From positions 434,001 through 498,000 of the forward strand of contig JAEWGT010000011.1 of NCBI GenBank assembly GCA_023388175.1: a stretch of DNA of 64,000 bases, in the 5' to 3' direction. Below, in pieces: positions 35,090-45,098 of the stretch. The position numbers and the translations under genes are program-made. Position 1 is the stretch's first letter. Each line of letters starts with the position of its first letter. Below the pieces are notes generated by a model. That model was not told the origin of the DNA. It saw only the letters and a list, made by a program, of their open reading frames with translations, and did no database searches. This stretch comes from Pseudomonadota bacterium (GTDB lineage Bacteria > Pseudomonadota > Alphaproteobacteria > Rhizobiales > Devosiaceae).

Positions 35090-35285
35090 GTCGAAGGTTC
35101 CCCGGCGAAGAAAAGTTCAAAGGGGATCAAAAGGGAACACGGTGCGGCGTACCCATCAGGGACCAAAACCGTGGCTGCCCCCGCAACTGTAAGCGGTGAG
35201 TTCTTCCGTTTTTGCCACTGGCCCGAGGGCTGGGAAGGCGCGGAAGCGCATTGACCCGCGAGCCAGGAGACCTGCCCGCGACATC
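35090..35285 (+). ncRNA. Cobalamin (adenosylcobalamin) riboswitch
   Basis: Canonical core sequences occur in order: 'GGTTCCC' at about 35096, 'GCTGCCCCCGCAACTGTAA' at about 35174-35192, 'CCACTGG' at about 35215-35221, 'GCTGGGAAGGCG' at about 35229-35240, and the B12 box 'GAGCCAGGAGACCTGCC' at 35260-35276. It lies directly upstream of an ABC importer, so in excess cobalamin it should reduce importer expression. The expression platform appears to be the ribosome-binding-site hairpin at 35373-35397. Confidence 0.95.
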
Positions 35286-35322
35286 CACGTAACCCGGCCG
35301 GGGTGTGCCGAGGGGAACCAAG

Positions 35323-35433
35323 ATGGCGCTCGACGACCATATCGCAGCATTGTGCCTCTACGGCTCTTCCATACCTCCGTGCCTTTTTGGCGGAGGTTCC
35401 GATGGAGCTTGCACGACGCCTTGTCGGCAGTAG
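35323..35433 (+). CDS. Possible upstream ORF overlapping the ABC ATPase start
   Basis: 36-codon frame starting ATG at 35323 with GAGGGGAA about 7 bases upstream and ending TAG at 35431-35433, 31 bases inside btuD in another frame. The peptide ('MALDDHIAALCLYGSS...') resembles nothing I recognise. If translated, ribosomes would unwind the hairpin that hides the btuD binding site, making it a regulatory rather than a functional peptide. Confidence 0.3.
   Translation: MALDDHIAALCLYGSSIPPCLFGGGSDGACTTPCRQ
35373..35397 (+). promoter_or_regulatory. Hairpin hiding the btuD ribosome binding site
   Basis: ACCTCCG at 35373-35379 pairs perfectly with CGGAGGT at 35391-35397; two further C-G pairs close a T5 loop. 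CGGAGG is the ribosome binding site for the ATG at 35402. In this state the operon's first gene would not be initiated, which suits a translational riboswitch platform. Confidence 0.7.
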
Positions 35434-36208
35434 GCCCGCAAGCCTTGCCGTATCCGCGCTGAGCTGGGGACCAGTTGGCGCGCCCAACATCATCGAGGGG
35501 CTCGATTTTTCGGTCGAGCCCGGACAGATGCTGGCCATTGTCGGCCCCAATGGCGCGGGAAAATCGAGCCTGCTGCGCTGCCTCTACCGCTTTCATCGTC
35601 CATCAGCGGGGACTGTCCGGCTTGATGGCGCCGACATCTGGGGACTGAAACCCCGGTTGCTGGCGCGACGGGTGGCCACTGTCTTGCAGGAATCGGCTTC
35701 CGATTTCGGGCTTTCTGTCGCCGAAATCATCGAGCTCGGCCTGACCCCTCATCTCGATCAGTGGAGCGGACCGGCCTATGGCCCGGTTGAAGACGCGCTT
35801 GCCCTGATGAACCTCACCGCCTTTGCCGCGCGCGATTTCGACTCGCTGTCCGGTGGCGAAAAGCAGCGGGTGATGATCGCCCGCGCCCTCGTGCAAAGGC
35901 CGGACCTGCTCATTCTCGATGAGCCCACCAATCATCTCGATATCCGTCACCAGCTCGAAGTGCTGCAATTGCTCGCCGATCTGCCCACCACGGTGATCGT
36001 TTCGCTGCACGATCTGGCGCTGGCCTCGGCCCATGCCGACCGCGTGCTGGTGCTCGAAAAGGGCCGCAGCGTGCAGTTCGGCGCGCCACTCGATGCGCTG
36101 ACCCCCGACACGATCCGCCAGACCTTTGCAGTCGAAGCGGCCATCGACACCCATCCGGCCACGGGCCGCCCCCGCTTTTCCTTCCATCTCGGCCAATCCA
36201 GAACATAG
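35402..36208 (+). CDS. btuD: Cobalamin ABC importer, ATPase subunit
   Basis: 268 aa from the ATG at 35402; the longer frame from 35303 begins inside the riboswitch tail and is rejected. FecE/BtuD-type ATPase with Walker A 'GPNGAGKSS' (about residue 37), signature 'LSGGEKQR', Walker B 'LLILDEPTNH' and H-loop 'SLHDL'. It powers uptake of a corrinoid across the inner membrane with the binding protein and permease encoded next. The riboswitch and the hairpin over its ribosome binding site identify the substrate class as cobalamin. A 10-base gap separates it from btuF. Confidence 0.88.
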   Translation: MELARRLVGSRPASLAVSALSWGPVGAPNIIEGLDFSVEPGQMLAIVGPNGAGKSSLLRCLYRFHRPSAGTVRLDGADIWGLKPRLLARRVATVLQESASDFGLSVAEIIELGLTPHLDQWSGPAYGPVEDALALMNLTAFAARDFDSLSGGEKQRVMIARALVQRPDLLILDEPTNHLDIRHQLEVLQLLADLPTTVIVSLHDLALASAHADRVLVLEKGRSVQFGAPLDALTPDTIRQTFAVEAAIDTHPATGRPRFSFHLGQSRT

Positions 36209-36218
36209 GGACAAATCC

Positions 36219-37163
36219 ATGCGTCTATTGTCGATACTGGCGGTTTCGACCGCCTTGCTGACCAGTGGGGCCCTGGCCTCCGGCTTCCCCGTCACGGTGC
36301 AAAGCTGCGACCGCGAGGTCACCTTCGACGCCGCACCCACCCGCGCCATTTCCAATGACGTCAATCTCACGGAAATGATGCTGGCGCTGGGGCTGACCGG
36401 AAATATGGCCGGCTATACCGGCGTCTCGGACTGGAAGACCCTGGACGAACACCTGCGCGAAGGCGTCGGCCAATTGCCCGAGCTGTCGCCCAATTATCCC
36501 ACCAAGGAAGTGCTGCTCGGCGCCGATGCCGACTTCTTCTTCGCCGGCTGGAATTACGGCATGCGCGTCGGCGGCGAAGTGACGCCCGAAACGCTCGGCG
36601 AATTCGGCATCGCCGTCTATGAACTGACCGAAAGCTGCATCCACATCATGGACAAGCCCAAGGCCTCCATCGACGACATGTATAATGACCTGCTCAATCT
36701 CGGCCGCATCTTCGGCGTCGAGGAAAAGGCCGTGGCGCTGGTCGAGGCCTACGGGCAGGAATTGACCGATTTCACAGCCAGCCTGCCTGCCACGGACGGC
36801 GAGGTGAAGGTTTTCGTCTATGACTCGGGAGAAACCAAGCCGTTCACCGCAGGGCGTTATGCCATGCCTACGGCCCTGATCGAGGCAGCCGGCGGCGTCA
36901 ACATCATGGATGATGTGGATTCGAGCTGGGTCGAGATCGGCTGGGAGCCGGTGATCGAGCGCAATCCCGATGTGATTGCCATTGTCGATTATGGCAGCGT
37001 CACCGCCGAGGAAAAGGCCGACTTCATGCGCAATAATCCGGCCTTCAAGGACATTCCGGCGGTGCGCGATAACCGCTTCGTCGTGCTGCCCTATGTCGAG
37101 GCGACGCCCGGACCGCGCAATATTGCCGCCATCAAGACCCTTGCCGCGGCCTTTCGCGAATAG
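36219..37163 (+). CDS. btuF: Cobalamin/siderophore-type ABC periplasmic binding protein
   Basis: 314 aa from the ATG at 36219. Signal peptide at about residues 1-20 ('LLTSGALAS'), then the two-lobe helical-backbone fold of class III binding proteins ('FDAAPTRAISNDVNLTEMMLALGL' region at the start of lobe 1). In sequence alone such proteins may bind iron-siderophores or cobalamin; the upstream riboswitch favours cobalamin or cobinamide. It lies between the ATPase and permease genes, 40 bases before the latter. Confidence 0.82.
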   Translation: MRLLSILAVSTALLTSGALASGFPVTVQSCDREVTFDAAPTRAISNDVNLTEMMLALGLTGNMAGYTGVSDWKTLDEHLREGVGQLPELSPNYPTKEVLLGADADFFFAGWNYGMRVGGEVTPETLGEFGIAVYELTESCIHIMDKPKASIDDMYNDLLNLGRIFGVEEKAVALVEAYGQELTDFTASLPATDGEVKVFVYDSGETKPFTAGRYAMPTALIEAAGGVNIMDDVDSSWVEIGWEPVIERNPDVIAIVDYGSVTAEEKADFMRNNPAFKDIPAVRDNRFVVLPYVEATPGPRNIAAIKTLAAAFRE

Positions 37164-37203
37164 TTGCCGGAGGGGGCCGGTGAAAAGCCGGCCCTTGTAA
37201 CCC

Positions 37204-38265
37204 ATGTCCCACAAGCATTTCGTCAGCGGCCCGCGCCATGTGCTGATCCACGCCATGCCGCTTGTCATCGCCGGATTGGCCGTGATGCTTTTCGCGGTCT
37301 GTATCGCGGCGGTCAGCGTGGGTGCTGTGGGCATTCCGCTCGACGTGGTCTGGAGCGTCATCCTCAACCATGTCGCGCCGGGCAGCGTCGAGCAGACCTG
37401 GTCGCCGGGACGGGACAATATCGTGTGGGAAGTGCGTCTGCCGCGCGTGGTGCTGGGCGCCATCGTGGGGGCGAGCCTGGCTTTGGTCGGAGCCGCGCTG
37501 CAATCGGTCACCCGCAATGCGCTGGCCGATCCGCATCTGCTGGGCATTTCTTCGGGCGCGGCCTTCGGCGCCATCGTCGTGATGCTGCATACGGGCATGT
37601 TTCTCGGCCTCATCACCGTGCCGCTCTTCGCCTTTGGCGGGGCGCTGCTGACCACGGCCATCGTGGTCGGCGTCGCCAGTTTCACCAATTCCACCGATGC
37701 CAGCCGGCTGATCCTGACCGGCGTGGCCATTTCCTTCGTCATCACCTCGCTGGGCAGTCTCGGCATTTTTCTCGGCGATCCGCGCGCGACCCATACGGTG
37801 GTGTTCTGGATGCTGGGCGGGCTGGGCCTGGCGCAATGGGCGCAATTGCCCTATCCGCTGCTGGCGCTTGTGGGATGCGGCGCATACCTCCTGTTCAATG
37901 CCCGCAATTTCAATGCCATGACTTTGGGCGATGAATCCGCGACGACGCTGGGCCTGCCTGCCGCGCGCTTTCGCACCGTGGTCTTCGTCGTCTGCGCCTT
38001 GCTGACCGGTGCGGCGGTGGCCTTTTCCGGCATCATTTCCTTTGTCGGGCTGATGATCCCGCACCTGGTGCGCATGGCGGTGGGCGGCGACTATCGGCGC
38101 GTATTGCCGCTCTCGGCGCTGGTCGGGGCCATTTTCATGGTGTTGGCCGACATGGTGGCACGGGTGATCATGCCGCCGCAGGATATGCCCATTGGCATCA
38201 TCACCGGCCTGGTCGGCGGCGTCTTCTTCATCGGCCTCATGCGGCGCAGGAACCGGCACGGCTGA
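37204..38265 (+). CDS. btuC: Cobalamin ABC importer, FecCD/BtuC-type permease
   Basis: 353 aa with about ten membrane helices. Family signatures: 'RLPRVVLGAIVGASLALVGAALQ' (about 80-102), 'NALADPHLLGISSGAAFGA', and the ATPase-contacting loop near 'HLVRMAVGGDYRRVLP' close to the C-terminus. Completes a btuD-btuF-btuC set under one riboswitch. No TonB-dependent outer-membrane receptor gene is nearby, so that component must be elsewhere. Confidence 0.88.
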   Translation: MSHKHFVSGPRHVLIHAMPLVIAGLAVMLFAVCIAAVSVGAVGIPLDVVWSVILNHVAPGSVEQTWSPGRDNIVWEVRLPRVVLGAIVGASLALVGAALQSVTRNALADPHLLGISSGAAFGAIVVMLHTGMFLGLITVPLFAFGGALLTTAIVVGVASFTNSTDASRLILTGVAISFVITSLGSLGIFLGDPRATHTVVFWMLGGLGLAQWAQLPYPLLALVGCGAYLLFNARNFNAMTLGDESATTLGLPAARFRTVVFVVCALLTGAAVAFSGIISFVGLMIPHLVRMAVGGDYRRVLPLSALVGAIFMVLADMVARVIMPPQDMPIGIITGLVGGVFFIGLMRRRNRHG

Positions 38266-38363
38266 CGCCGGTTTGAAAACCCGGCTCTTGTTCCGGCGGT
38301 CCACCTGGTGCAAAACGCCCTCGCTGGCCCCATATGGGTTGAACAGGAATTGCAGAGATCGTT

Positions 38364-39356
38364 TTGCTGAACCGCGCGCGCAGATTTTCCGTGGCACCGA
38401 TGATGGATTGGACTGACAGACATTGTCGTGTCCTCCATCGCCTGCTGACGCGCCATGGCCTGCTGTTCACCGAAATGGTCAATAGCGGGGCGATTGTTTA
38501 CGGCGATGCCGAGCGCCATCTGCGCTTCGATCCCGTCGAGCATCCGATTGCCCTGCAGATCGGCGGCTCCAATCCGGCGGAACTGGCCGAGGCGACCCGA
38601 ATTGCCACGACGTTCGGCTATGACGAGATCAACCTCAATGTGGGTTGCCCTTCGGACCGGGTGCAGTCGGGCAAGTTCGGCGCCTGCCTGATGGCCGAGC
38701 CGGAGCTGGTGGCAGAATGCGTGCGCGCCATGCGCGGTGCAACCGACAGGCCGATCACCGTAAAATGCCGCATCGGCATCGACGATCAGGATATCGAGGA
38801 AAGCCTCGACCGCTTCGCCGACGCCATGGTGGAAGCCGGGGTCGCCGCGCTTTACGTCCATGCGCGCAAGGCCTGGTTGCAGGGGCTGAGCCCCAAGGAA
38901 AACCGTACCATTCCCCCGCTCGACTATCCGCGTGTCCATCGCCTGCGCCAGAGGCTGTCGCCACTGCCGGTAATGATCAATGGCGGCATCGAAACGCTTG
39001 AACAGGCCGAAGAGCATTTGCAGCATATGGATGGGGTGATGCTGGGCCGAGCGGCCTATCACAATCCCATGATGATGGCCGAAGTGGATGCGCGGATTTT
39101 TGGCGACTACCGCGCCGTGCCCGATCTTGCTGCGATCATGGACGCCATGGCTGACTATGCCGAAGGCCAGCTGAGCCAGGGCGTGCGGCTCAACAATATC
39201 GCCCGCCACATGCTCGGCCTTGCCAATGGCCGCCCCGGCGCGCGCCAGTTCCGCCAGATCATGAGCGTGGATGCGTGCAAGCGTGGTGCAGGGCCTGAAG
39301 TCTTCGCCCGGGCGCTGGATGTTGTGGAGCCGGCACCACAGGCTGCCGCTAGCTGA
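38364..39356 (+). CDS. dusA: tRNA-dihydrouridine synthase DusA
   Basis: 330 aa FMN-dependent enzyme that reduces uridine 20/20a in the tRNA D-loop. N-terminal 'RRFSVAPMMDWTDRHCR' is the DusA signature, the catalytic Cys is in 'LNVGCPSDRVQ' (about residue 96), and FMN phosphate-binding 'MINGGIETLEQ' and 'VMLGRAAYHNP' follow. The start is taken as TTG at 38364, since an ATG further in would cut the conserved N-terminus. Convergent with the aspartic protease gene. Confidence 0.92.
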   Translation: MLNRARRFSVAPMMDWTDRHCRVLHRLLTRHGLLFTEMVNSGAIVYGDAERHLRFDPVEHPIALQIGGSNPAELAEATRIATTFGYDEINLNVGCPSDRVQSGKFGACLMAEPELVAECVRAMRGATDRPITVKCRIGIDDQDIEESLDRFADAMVEAGVAALYVHARKAWLQGLSPKENRTIPPLDYPRVHRLRQRLSPLPVMINGGIETLEQAEEHLQHMDGVMLGRAAYHNPMMMAEVDARIFGDYRAVPDLAAIMDAMADYAEGQLSQGVRLNNIARHMLGLANGRPGARQFRQIMSVDACKRGAGPEVFARALDVVEPAPQAAAS

Positions 39357-39386
39357 CGCTGGGTTAGCCCCGCGTCTCAGCCGCCG

Positions 39387-40073
39387 TCAGTCCACCAGTT
39401 CCAGCGAATTCTGCGTCACAGAATACCGGCTCAGCGTTTCGAGATAGGTCATGCCCAGAAGGCTGGTTTCCAGCGTCCCTTCTTCGGTCACGAAGGCGGT
39501 AATATTGCGCCGCTCGATCCCGCCGACGATGATGCTGTCGAGGCGTGTCCGCGCTGCCATGCCACGGCCATTGGCGGTGGAAACGGGCACGGTGTAGCGC
39601 AGGGTCGATGTGTCGATTCCCGCCGCCGCAGCATCCTCGATAGTAAGAACCACAGCGCTGGCGCCGGTGTCGAAAACCATGGGCGTCGAATGGCCATTGA
39701 GGCTGGCGCGGACCTCGAAATGCCCACCGATGCCGCGCCGGAACGTTGCCGTGCCCGCTTCGCTGTCCACCAGCGCCACGCCTGGCTGGATCTCGCCGGA
39801 TACGCGGCCCACCACGCCCATGAGTTCGTCACGATAGGCATAGGTCACCATGGCCACGGCGAAGATGCCCACCCAGAGCAGCAGGCCACCCACCAGTTCC
39901 GAGGCGCGGTGGCGCCGCGCAAACATGCCGCCCGCGAATATGATAAGGATGATGACCAGTGGCACCAATTGCGCCGTCTGCATCTGGCTGAGGCCGATAA
40001 GGCTGCCCGCATCAGCATTGATCATCAGGGCGATGCCGATGGCGATGACCAGAGCGAGGCCGATGAAGATCAT
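39387..40073 (-). CDS. Membrane retropepsin-like aspartic protease (TIGR02281 type)
   Basis: 228 aa with three hydrophobic segments in residues 1-85 and a C-terminal single-lobe aspartyl protease domain. The active-site motif 'MVFDTGASAVVL' is at about residues 133-144, followed by the hydrophobic 'LLGMTYL' flap partner near 205-211. Such proteins act as dimers, probably in the periplasm, with unknown substrates. It is the gene downstream of cobS on the same strand (68 bases), a neighbourhood with no obvious functional link. Confidence 0.88.
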   Translation of the reverse strand: MIFIGLALVIAIGIALMINADAGSLIGLSQMQTAQLVPLVIILIIFAGGMFARRHRASELVGGLLLWVGIFAVAMVTYAYRDELMGVVGRVSGEIQPGVALVDSEAGTATFRRGIGGHFEVRASLNGHSTPMVFDTGASAVVLTIEDAAAAGIDTSTLRYTVPVSTANGRGMAARTRLDSIIVGGIERRNITAFVTEEGTLETSLLGMTYLETLSRYSVTQNSLELVD

Positions 40074-40141
40074 GCTGTTCGGTCCTTCCGCGTGGTCCTT
40101 GTGGTTTGGATTAAGGGCCTCCGAACGGCAAATTCAAGGCG

Positions 40142-41002
40142 TCACACGAAGATAAGCAGAATGGCGAGCGCTGCGATTTCGCCAAGCGCCCCCGCCGCCC
40201 CGATGAGATCGCCGGTCTGCCCTCCCACAAGGCGGCGACACAAGGCGGTCCAGCCCAGCACCGTCAGCATGACGGCTGCCAGTGCTGCGACCACTCCGGC
40301 AACGCTTGCGGCCGTGCCGCCAATAAGCAGAACCAGCAGTCCGCCCAGTGCCGCGCCAATCCAGAAGCGCGATGCGGGCAGCGCGCCCGCCGTTGCCGCA
40401 GCGCCCTCGGCTCTGGCGGGTGGCAATGCCACCGCCAGCCACAATCCGCCTGATCGTCCCGCAATATTGGCCGCAAGCCAGATGGCTCCTGCTGCAAAGG
40501 GGTTGAGTGCGGCAAGGCTGCCGAGCGCGGTGACGCGCAGCAGAAGGAAAAGGCACAAGGCTGCCACGCCATAGGTGCCATGGCGGCTGTCCCTGAATAT
40601 TTCGAGGCGTCTTTCGGGTGTCGATCCGCCAAAAAGGCCATCGGCCGCATCGGCCAGCGCATCTTCCATCATGCCGCCGCCCACCAGCACCATGGCAGCA
40701 ACGGCCAGTGTGGCGGCAAAGTAGGGCGGCAGGCCTGCCCAGGTGCCCGCAATCACCAACAGGACGGGGATCATGCCCATGATTGCCGCCGCCAGCGGCA
40801 GAGCCATGGCGATACGTCCCAGATCAGGCCTTGCATGTGGGGAACTGCCGCTGGGCAGGCGCGAGAAAAACCGCAGCGCCATGATCAGGTCGTCCTTGAG
40901 GCCGAGCCCCGGTCGCGGCGACGCAGGGCGATGCTCGTCCCGCAAGCCGGGATCGATATTGTGCGTCGGGGATGCGTCCTCCGCCTTTTGCGTCAATTGC
41001 AA
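40142..41002 (-). CDS. cobS: Adenosylcobinamide-GDP ribazoletransferase CobS (CobV)
   Basis: 286 aa inner-membrane enzyme joining adenosylcobinamide-GDP and alpha-ribazole to make adenosylcobalamin. The conserved acidic motif 'EDALADAADGLFGG' (about residues 111-124) and 'RDSRHGTYG' match the family, and six or seven hydrophobic segments are present. Divergent from cobT with only 60 bases between starts, so both steps of nucleotide-loop assembly are likely controlled from one short promoter region. No riboswitch core is visible there. Confidence 0.95.
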   Translation of the reverse strand: MQLTQKAEDASPTHNIDPGLRDEHRPASPRPGLGLKDDLIMALRFFSRLPSGSSPHARPDLGRIAMALPLAAAIMGMIPVLLVIAGTWAGLPPYFAATLAVAAMVLVGGGMMEDALADAADGLFGGSTPERRLEIFRDSRHGTYGVAALCLFLLLRVTALGSLAALNPFAAGAIWLAANIAGRSGGLWLAVALPPARAEGAAATAGALPASRFWIGAALGGLLVLLIGGTAASVAGVVAALAAVMLTVLGWTALCRRLVGGQTGDLIGAAGALGEIAALAILLIFV

Positions 41003-41062
41003 TTGTCTCCGTAATCGGCAACAAGGTCGCGCCTTTCCCTATCATAGCCTGCTGGAACGTCC

Positions 41063-42085
41063 ATGCCTGCTCTCAATCCCGCTTTTGCCGACATCGTTGA
41101 ACTGCTCGTGGCCGTGCCGGATGGGGATGAGGCCGCCGTTGCCGCCGTGCGCCAGCGCGACGGGCAACTGACCAAGCCGCCCGGATCGCTCGGGCAGATG
41201 GAAGGACTGGTGGAATTTCTGGCGCGCTGGCAGCACCGGGCCAAGCCGCGTCTCGGCAATCCCATGGTGACGATTTTTGCCGGCAATCACGGCGTTACCG
41301 ATCAGGGCGTTTCCGCTTTCCCCCGCGAAGTGACGGCGCAGATGGTCGCCAATTTCACCAATGGCGGCGCGGCGATTTCCCAGATCTGCGGTCTGCATGA
41401 GATCAATCTGCGCGTGTTTGAACTGGCGCTGGAACTGCCCACCGGCGACATCACGCGGGAGGCGGCACTCGATGATCAGATGTGCGCCGCCACCATCGCC
41501 TATGGCATGGAAGCGGTGGCCGGCAAGCCGGACCTGATCGGCCTGGGCGAAATGGGCATTGGCAACACCACCATTGCCGCCGCCATCTATGCCGCACTCT
41601 ATGGCGGCACGGGCGAGGACTGGGTCGGTCGTGGCACCGGGCTGGACGATGCCGGTCTTGCGCGCAAGGCTGATGCGGTCAACCGCGCACTGGCCTTCCA
41701 TGCCGGCCAGCTCGACCACCCGCTCTCAATTCTTGCCCGGCTCGGCGGGCGCGAAATTGCCGCCATGCTCGGCGCATTGGTTGCCGCGCGGCATCAGAAA
41801 GTACCGGTGATCGTCGATGGCTATGTGGCGACGGCCGCTGCAGCCATTGCCCATGCCGTCAATCCCGCCGCCATCAATCACTGCCTCTTTGCCCATGTAT
41901 CGGCAGAGGGTGCCCATGGTCTGGTGCTGGAAAAGATGGGCCAGACTGGTCTCCTGGATCTTGGCATGCGGCTCGGCGAAGGCAGCGGCGCGGCACTGGG
42001 GATCGTCCTGGCCAAGACGGCGCTGCATCTGCACGACAATATGGCGACCTTCGAGAGCGCCGCTGTCAGCGGAAAGTCTGACTGA
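41063..42085 (+). CDS. cobT: Nicotinate-nucleotide:dimethylbenzimidazole phosphoribosyltransferase CobT
   Basis: 340 aa cytoplasmic enzyme that activates 5,6-dimethylbenzimidazole to alpha-ribazole phosphate, the lower ligand added by CobS. 'LTKPPGSLGQME' near residue 36 and 'FAGNHGVTDQGVSAFP' are family signatures. The catalytic glutamate sits in 'LGMRLGEGSGAAL' near the C-terminus. Divergent partner of cobS. Confidence 0.96.
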   Translation: MPALNPAFADIVELLVAVPDGDEAAVAAVRQRDGQLTKPPGSLGQMEGLVEFLARWQHRAKPRLGNPMVTIFAGNHGVTDQGVSAFPREVTAQMVANFTNGGAAISQICGLHEINLRVFELALELPTGDITREAALDDQMCAATIAYGMEAVAGKPDLIGLGEMGIGNTTIAAAIYAALYGGTGEDWVGRGTGLDDAGLARKADAVNRALAFHAGQLDHPLSILARLGGREIAAMLGALVAARHQKVPVIVDGYVATAAAAIAHAVNPAAINHCLFAHVSAEGAHGLVLEKMGQTGLLDLGMRLGEGSGAALGIVLAKTALHLHDNMATFESAAVSGKSD

Positions 42086-42088
42086 TCC

Positions 42089-42748
42089 CTATTCTTCCAC
42101 TGGCGTAACGCGCGTCCGGAAGCCCTCGGCGCTTGGCACGAGCGAGAGCAGGTTCACGCCCATATTGCGCTGGAACCGCGCCACAGCCGCGGCGGCAAGC
42201 CTGTTGAGCGTATCCACGTCGCGTTTGGCGATGGCTTGGTTGAGCAGGGCATGTTCGAGCAGGAAGTCGAACATGTAGTTCTCGGCCATCTGCTGGCGCC
42301 GCTGATCGTTGAGGTTCAGAAAAGTCTGGTCCTGCGAAAAGGCGACACGCAATTGCCGCTGGATCGGCGCATTGTCTATTTTTGCCGTATAGGCGCCATT
42401 GGCGGTAATCCAGTTGAGCACCCAATAGGCTGTCAGCGCATCGGCGACATTGTTGGTTGCAAGGCCCTGTTCGGCCACCAGTTCCTGCCAGATTTCCACC
42501 GGCGCCCGCTCCGCAAAGGCAGTAGCGAGCGCATCGCGCGTTTCTGCGCCTGCCGACCAGCGCATGGTGTCGAGAAAGTCCCGCTGGATGCGCGCCGAAA
42601 GGCTGGGGGAGGGGCGATAGCTGGTGTCGAAATCGGCCGCCGGGCTGCTTTCAGGCGCCGGAGCGACAGTCATCTGCTCCTGCGCCGATAGCGGCAGGGC
42701 CAAAGCAATGGAGAGGGCAAGGGCGGCAAGCATTCTGGAAGCGGACAT
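42089..42748 (-). CDS. Secreted hypothetical protein
   Basis: 219 aa from the ATG at 42748; a longer frame runs back into the neighbouring kinase gene and is rejected. Signal peptide at about residues 1-22 ('LALSIALALPLSAQ'). The mature part is mostly helical, with 'LTAYWVLNWITANG' at its centre and no cysteine, so it is probably a soluble periplasmic protein. Stop lies 3 bases from the convergent cobT stop. No family assignment is made. Confidence 0.78.
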   Translation of the reverse strand: MSASRMLAALALSIALALPLSAQEQMTVAPAPESSPAADFDTSYRPSPSLSARIQRDFLDTMRWSAGAETRDALATAFAERAPVEIWQELVAEQGLATNNVADALTAYWVLNWITANGAYTAKIDNAPIQRQLRVAFSQDQTFLNLNDQRRQQMAENYMFDFLLEHALLNQAIAKRDVDTLNRLAAAAVARFQRNMGVNLLSLVPSAEGFRTRVTPVEE

Positions 42749-42809
42749 GTCGCGGCATCCTCCAGCCGATTGAGACGAATTTACGGTCACGAGCGGAAGG
42801 CGGTGCCGA

Positions 42810-44336
<1,527 letters not shown>

Positions 44337-44611
44337 GGAACTCTTACTCGTTACTAAACCATGCGAGCATAGGACGCGCTCGCCACGCATAGGCCAGATT
44401 AGAGGCGTGTGGTTAACAGCCTGTGAAATTGGGCTTGCTGTCAGGATGTTGGCGGAGGCGCGGACGGGCCGGTATGGTTAATTTTCTCTTTGCCGCTTTC
44501 CTGGCTTCTTCTGCGCAATTTTATTGCGCGGCGAGGGTGGTTGTGGCACTGATTTCGGCGCTGTCACTGGGTCTGGCAGCATATTGCGAAAACTGATTTC
44601 TCGAGGGTGTG

Positions 44612-45097
44612 ATGGCGCTGGACAAGATCGACCGGAAAATTCTGTCGCTTCTACAGAAGGATGCGACCATGCCGGTGGCCGAAATTGGCCGCAAGGTCGG
44701 CCTGTCCACCACACCCTGCTGGCGCCGCATCCAGAAGATGGAAGAGGATGGTGTCATCCAGCGCCGCGTGGCCGTGCTCGATCCGGCCAAGGTCAATGTC
44801 GGCGTTACTGTGTTCGTTTCGGTCAAGACCAACGAGCACAACGACGCCTGGATGCGCAAATTTGCCGGCGTGGTCGATGAGTTTCCCGAAGTGGTGGAAT
44901 TTTATCGCATGAGCGGGGATGTGGACTACCTGATGCGCGTCGTCGTGCCCGATATCGGCGCCTACGACACCTTCTACAAACGCCTGATCAGCAAGATCAA
45001 TCTGACCGATGTGAGTTCGGCCTTCGCCATGGGGCAGATCAAATACACCACGGCCCTGCCGCTCGACTTCGCCATTATCACCGACGACGACAAATAG
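44612..45097 (+). CDS. Lrp/AsnC-family transcriptional regulator
   Basis: 161 aa from the ATG at 44612; a GTG one codon earlier is also possible. N-terminal helix-turn-helix ('MPVAEIGRKVGLSTTPCWRRIQKME', about residues 20-45) and a C-terminal RAM/AsnC effector domain ('FYRMSGDVDYLMRVVVPD', about 90-107). Such proteins form octamers and usually respond to an amino acid. It is followed 1 base later by a VOC protein gene, which may be its co-transcribed target. Confidence 0.92.
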   Translation: MALDKIDRKILSLLQKDATMPVAEIGRKVGLSTTPCWRRIQKMEEDGVIQRRVAVLDPAKVNVGVTVFVSVKTNEHNDAWMRKFAGVVDEFPEVVEFYRMSGDVDYLMRVVVPDIGAYDTFYKRLISKINLTDVSSAFAMGQIKYTTALPLDFAIITDDDK

Positions 45098-45098
45098 G

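Noticed and set aside
35303..35401. GTG start 33 codons upstream of btuD
   Set aside because: It begins in the riboswitch tail, lacks a ribosome binding site and adds a non-conserved extension. The ATG at 35402 has CGGAGG.
37164..37203. Hairpin GGGCCGG...CCGGCCC between btuF and btuC as a terminator
   Set aside because: It lacks a T tract and sits within an operon 40 bases long at the gap, so it is more likely an intercistronic mRNA stabiliser at most.
41003..41062. Possible cobalamin riboswitch between cobS and cobT
   Set aside because: The gap is only 60 bases and lacks the B12 box, so an aptamer cannot fit.
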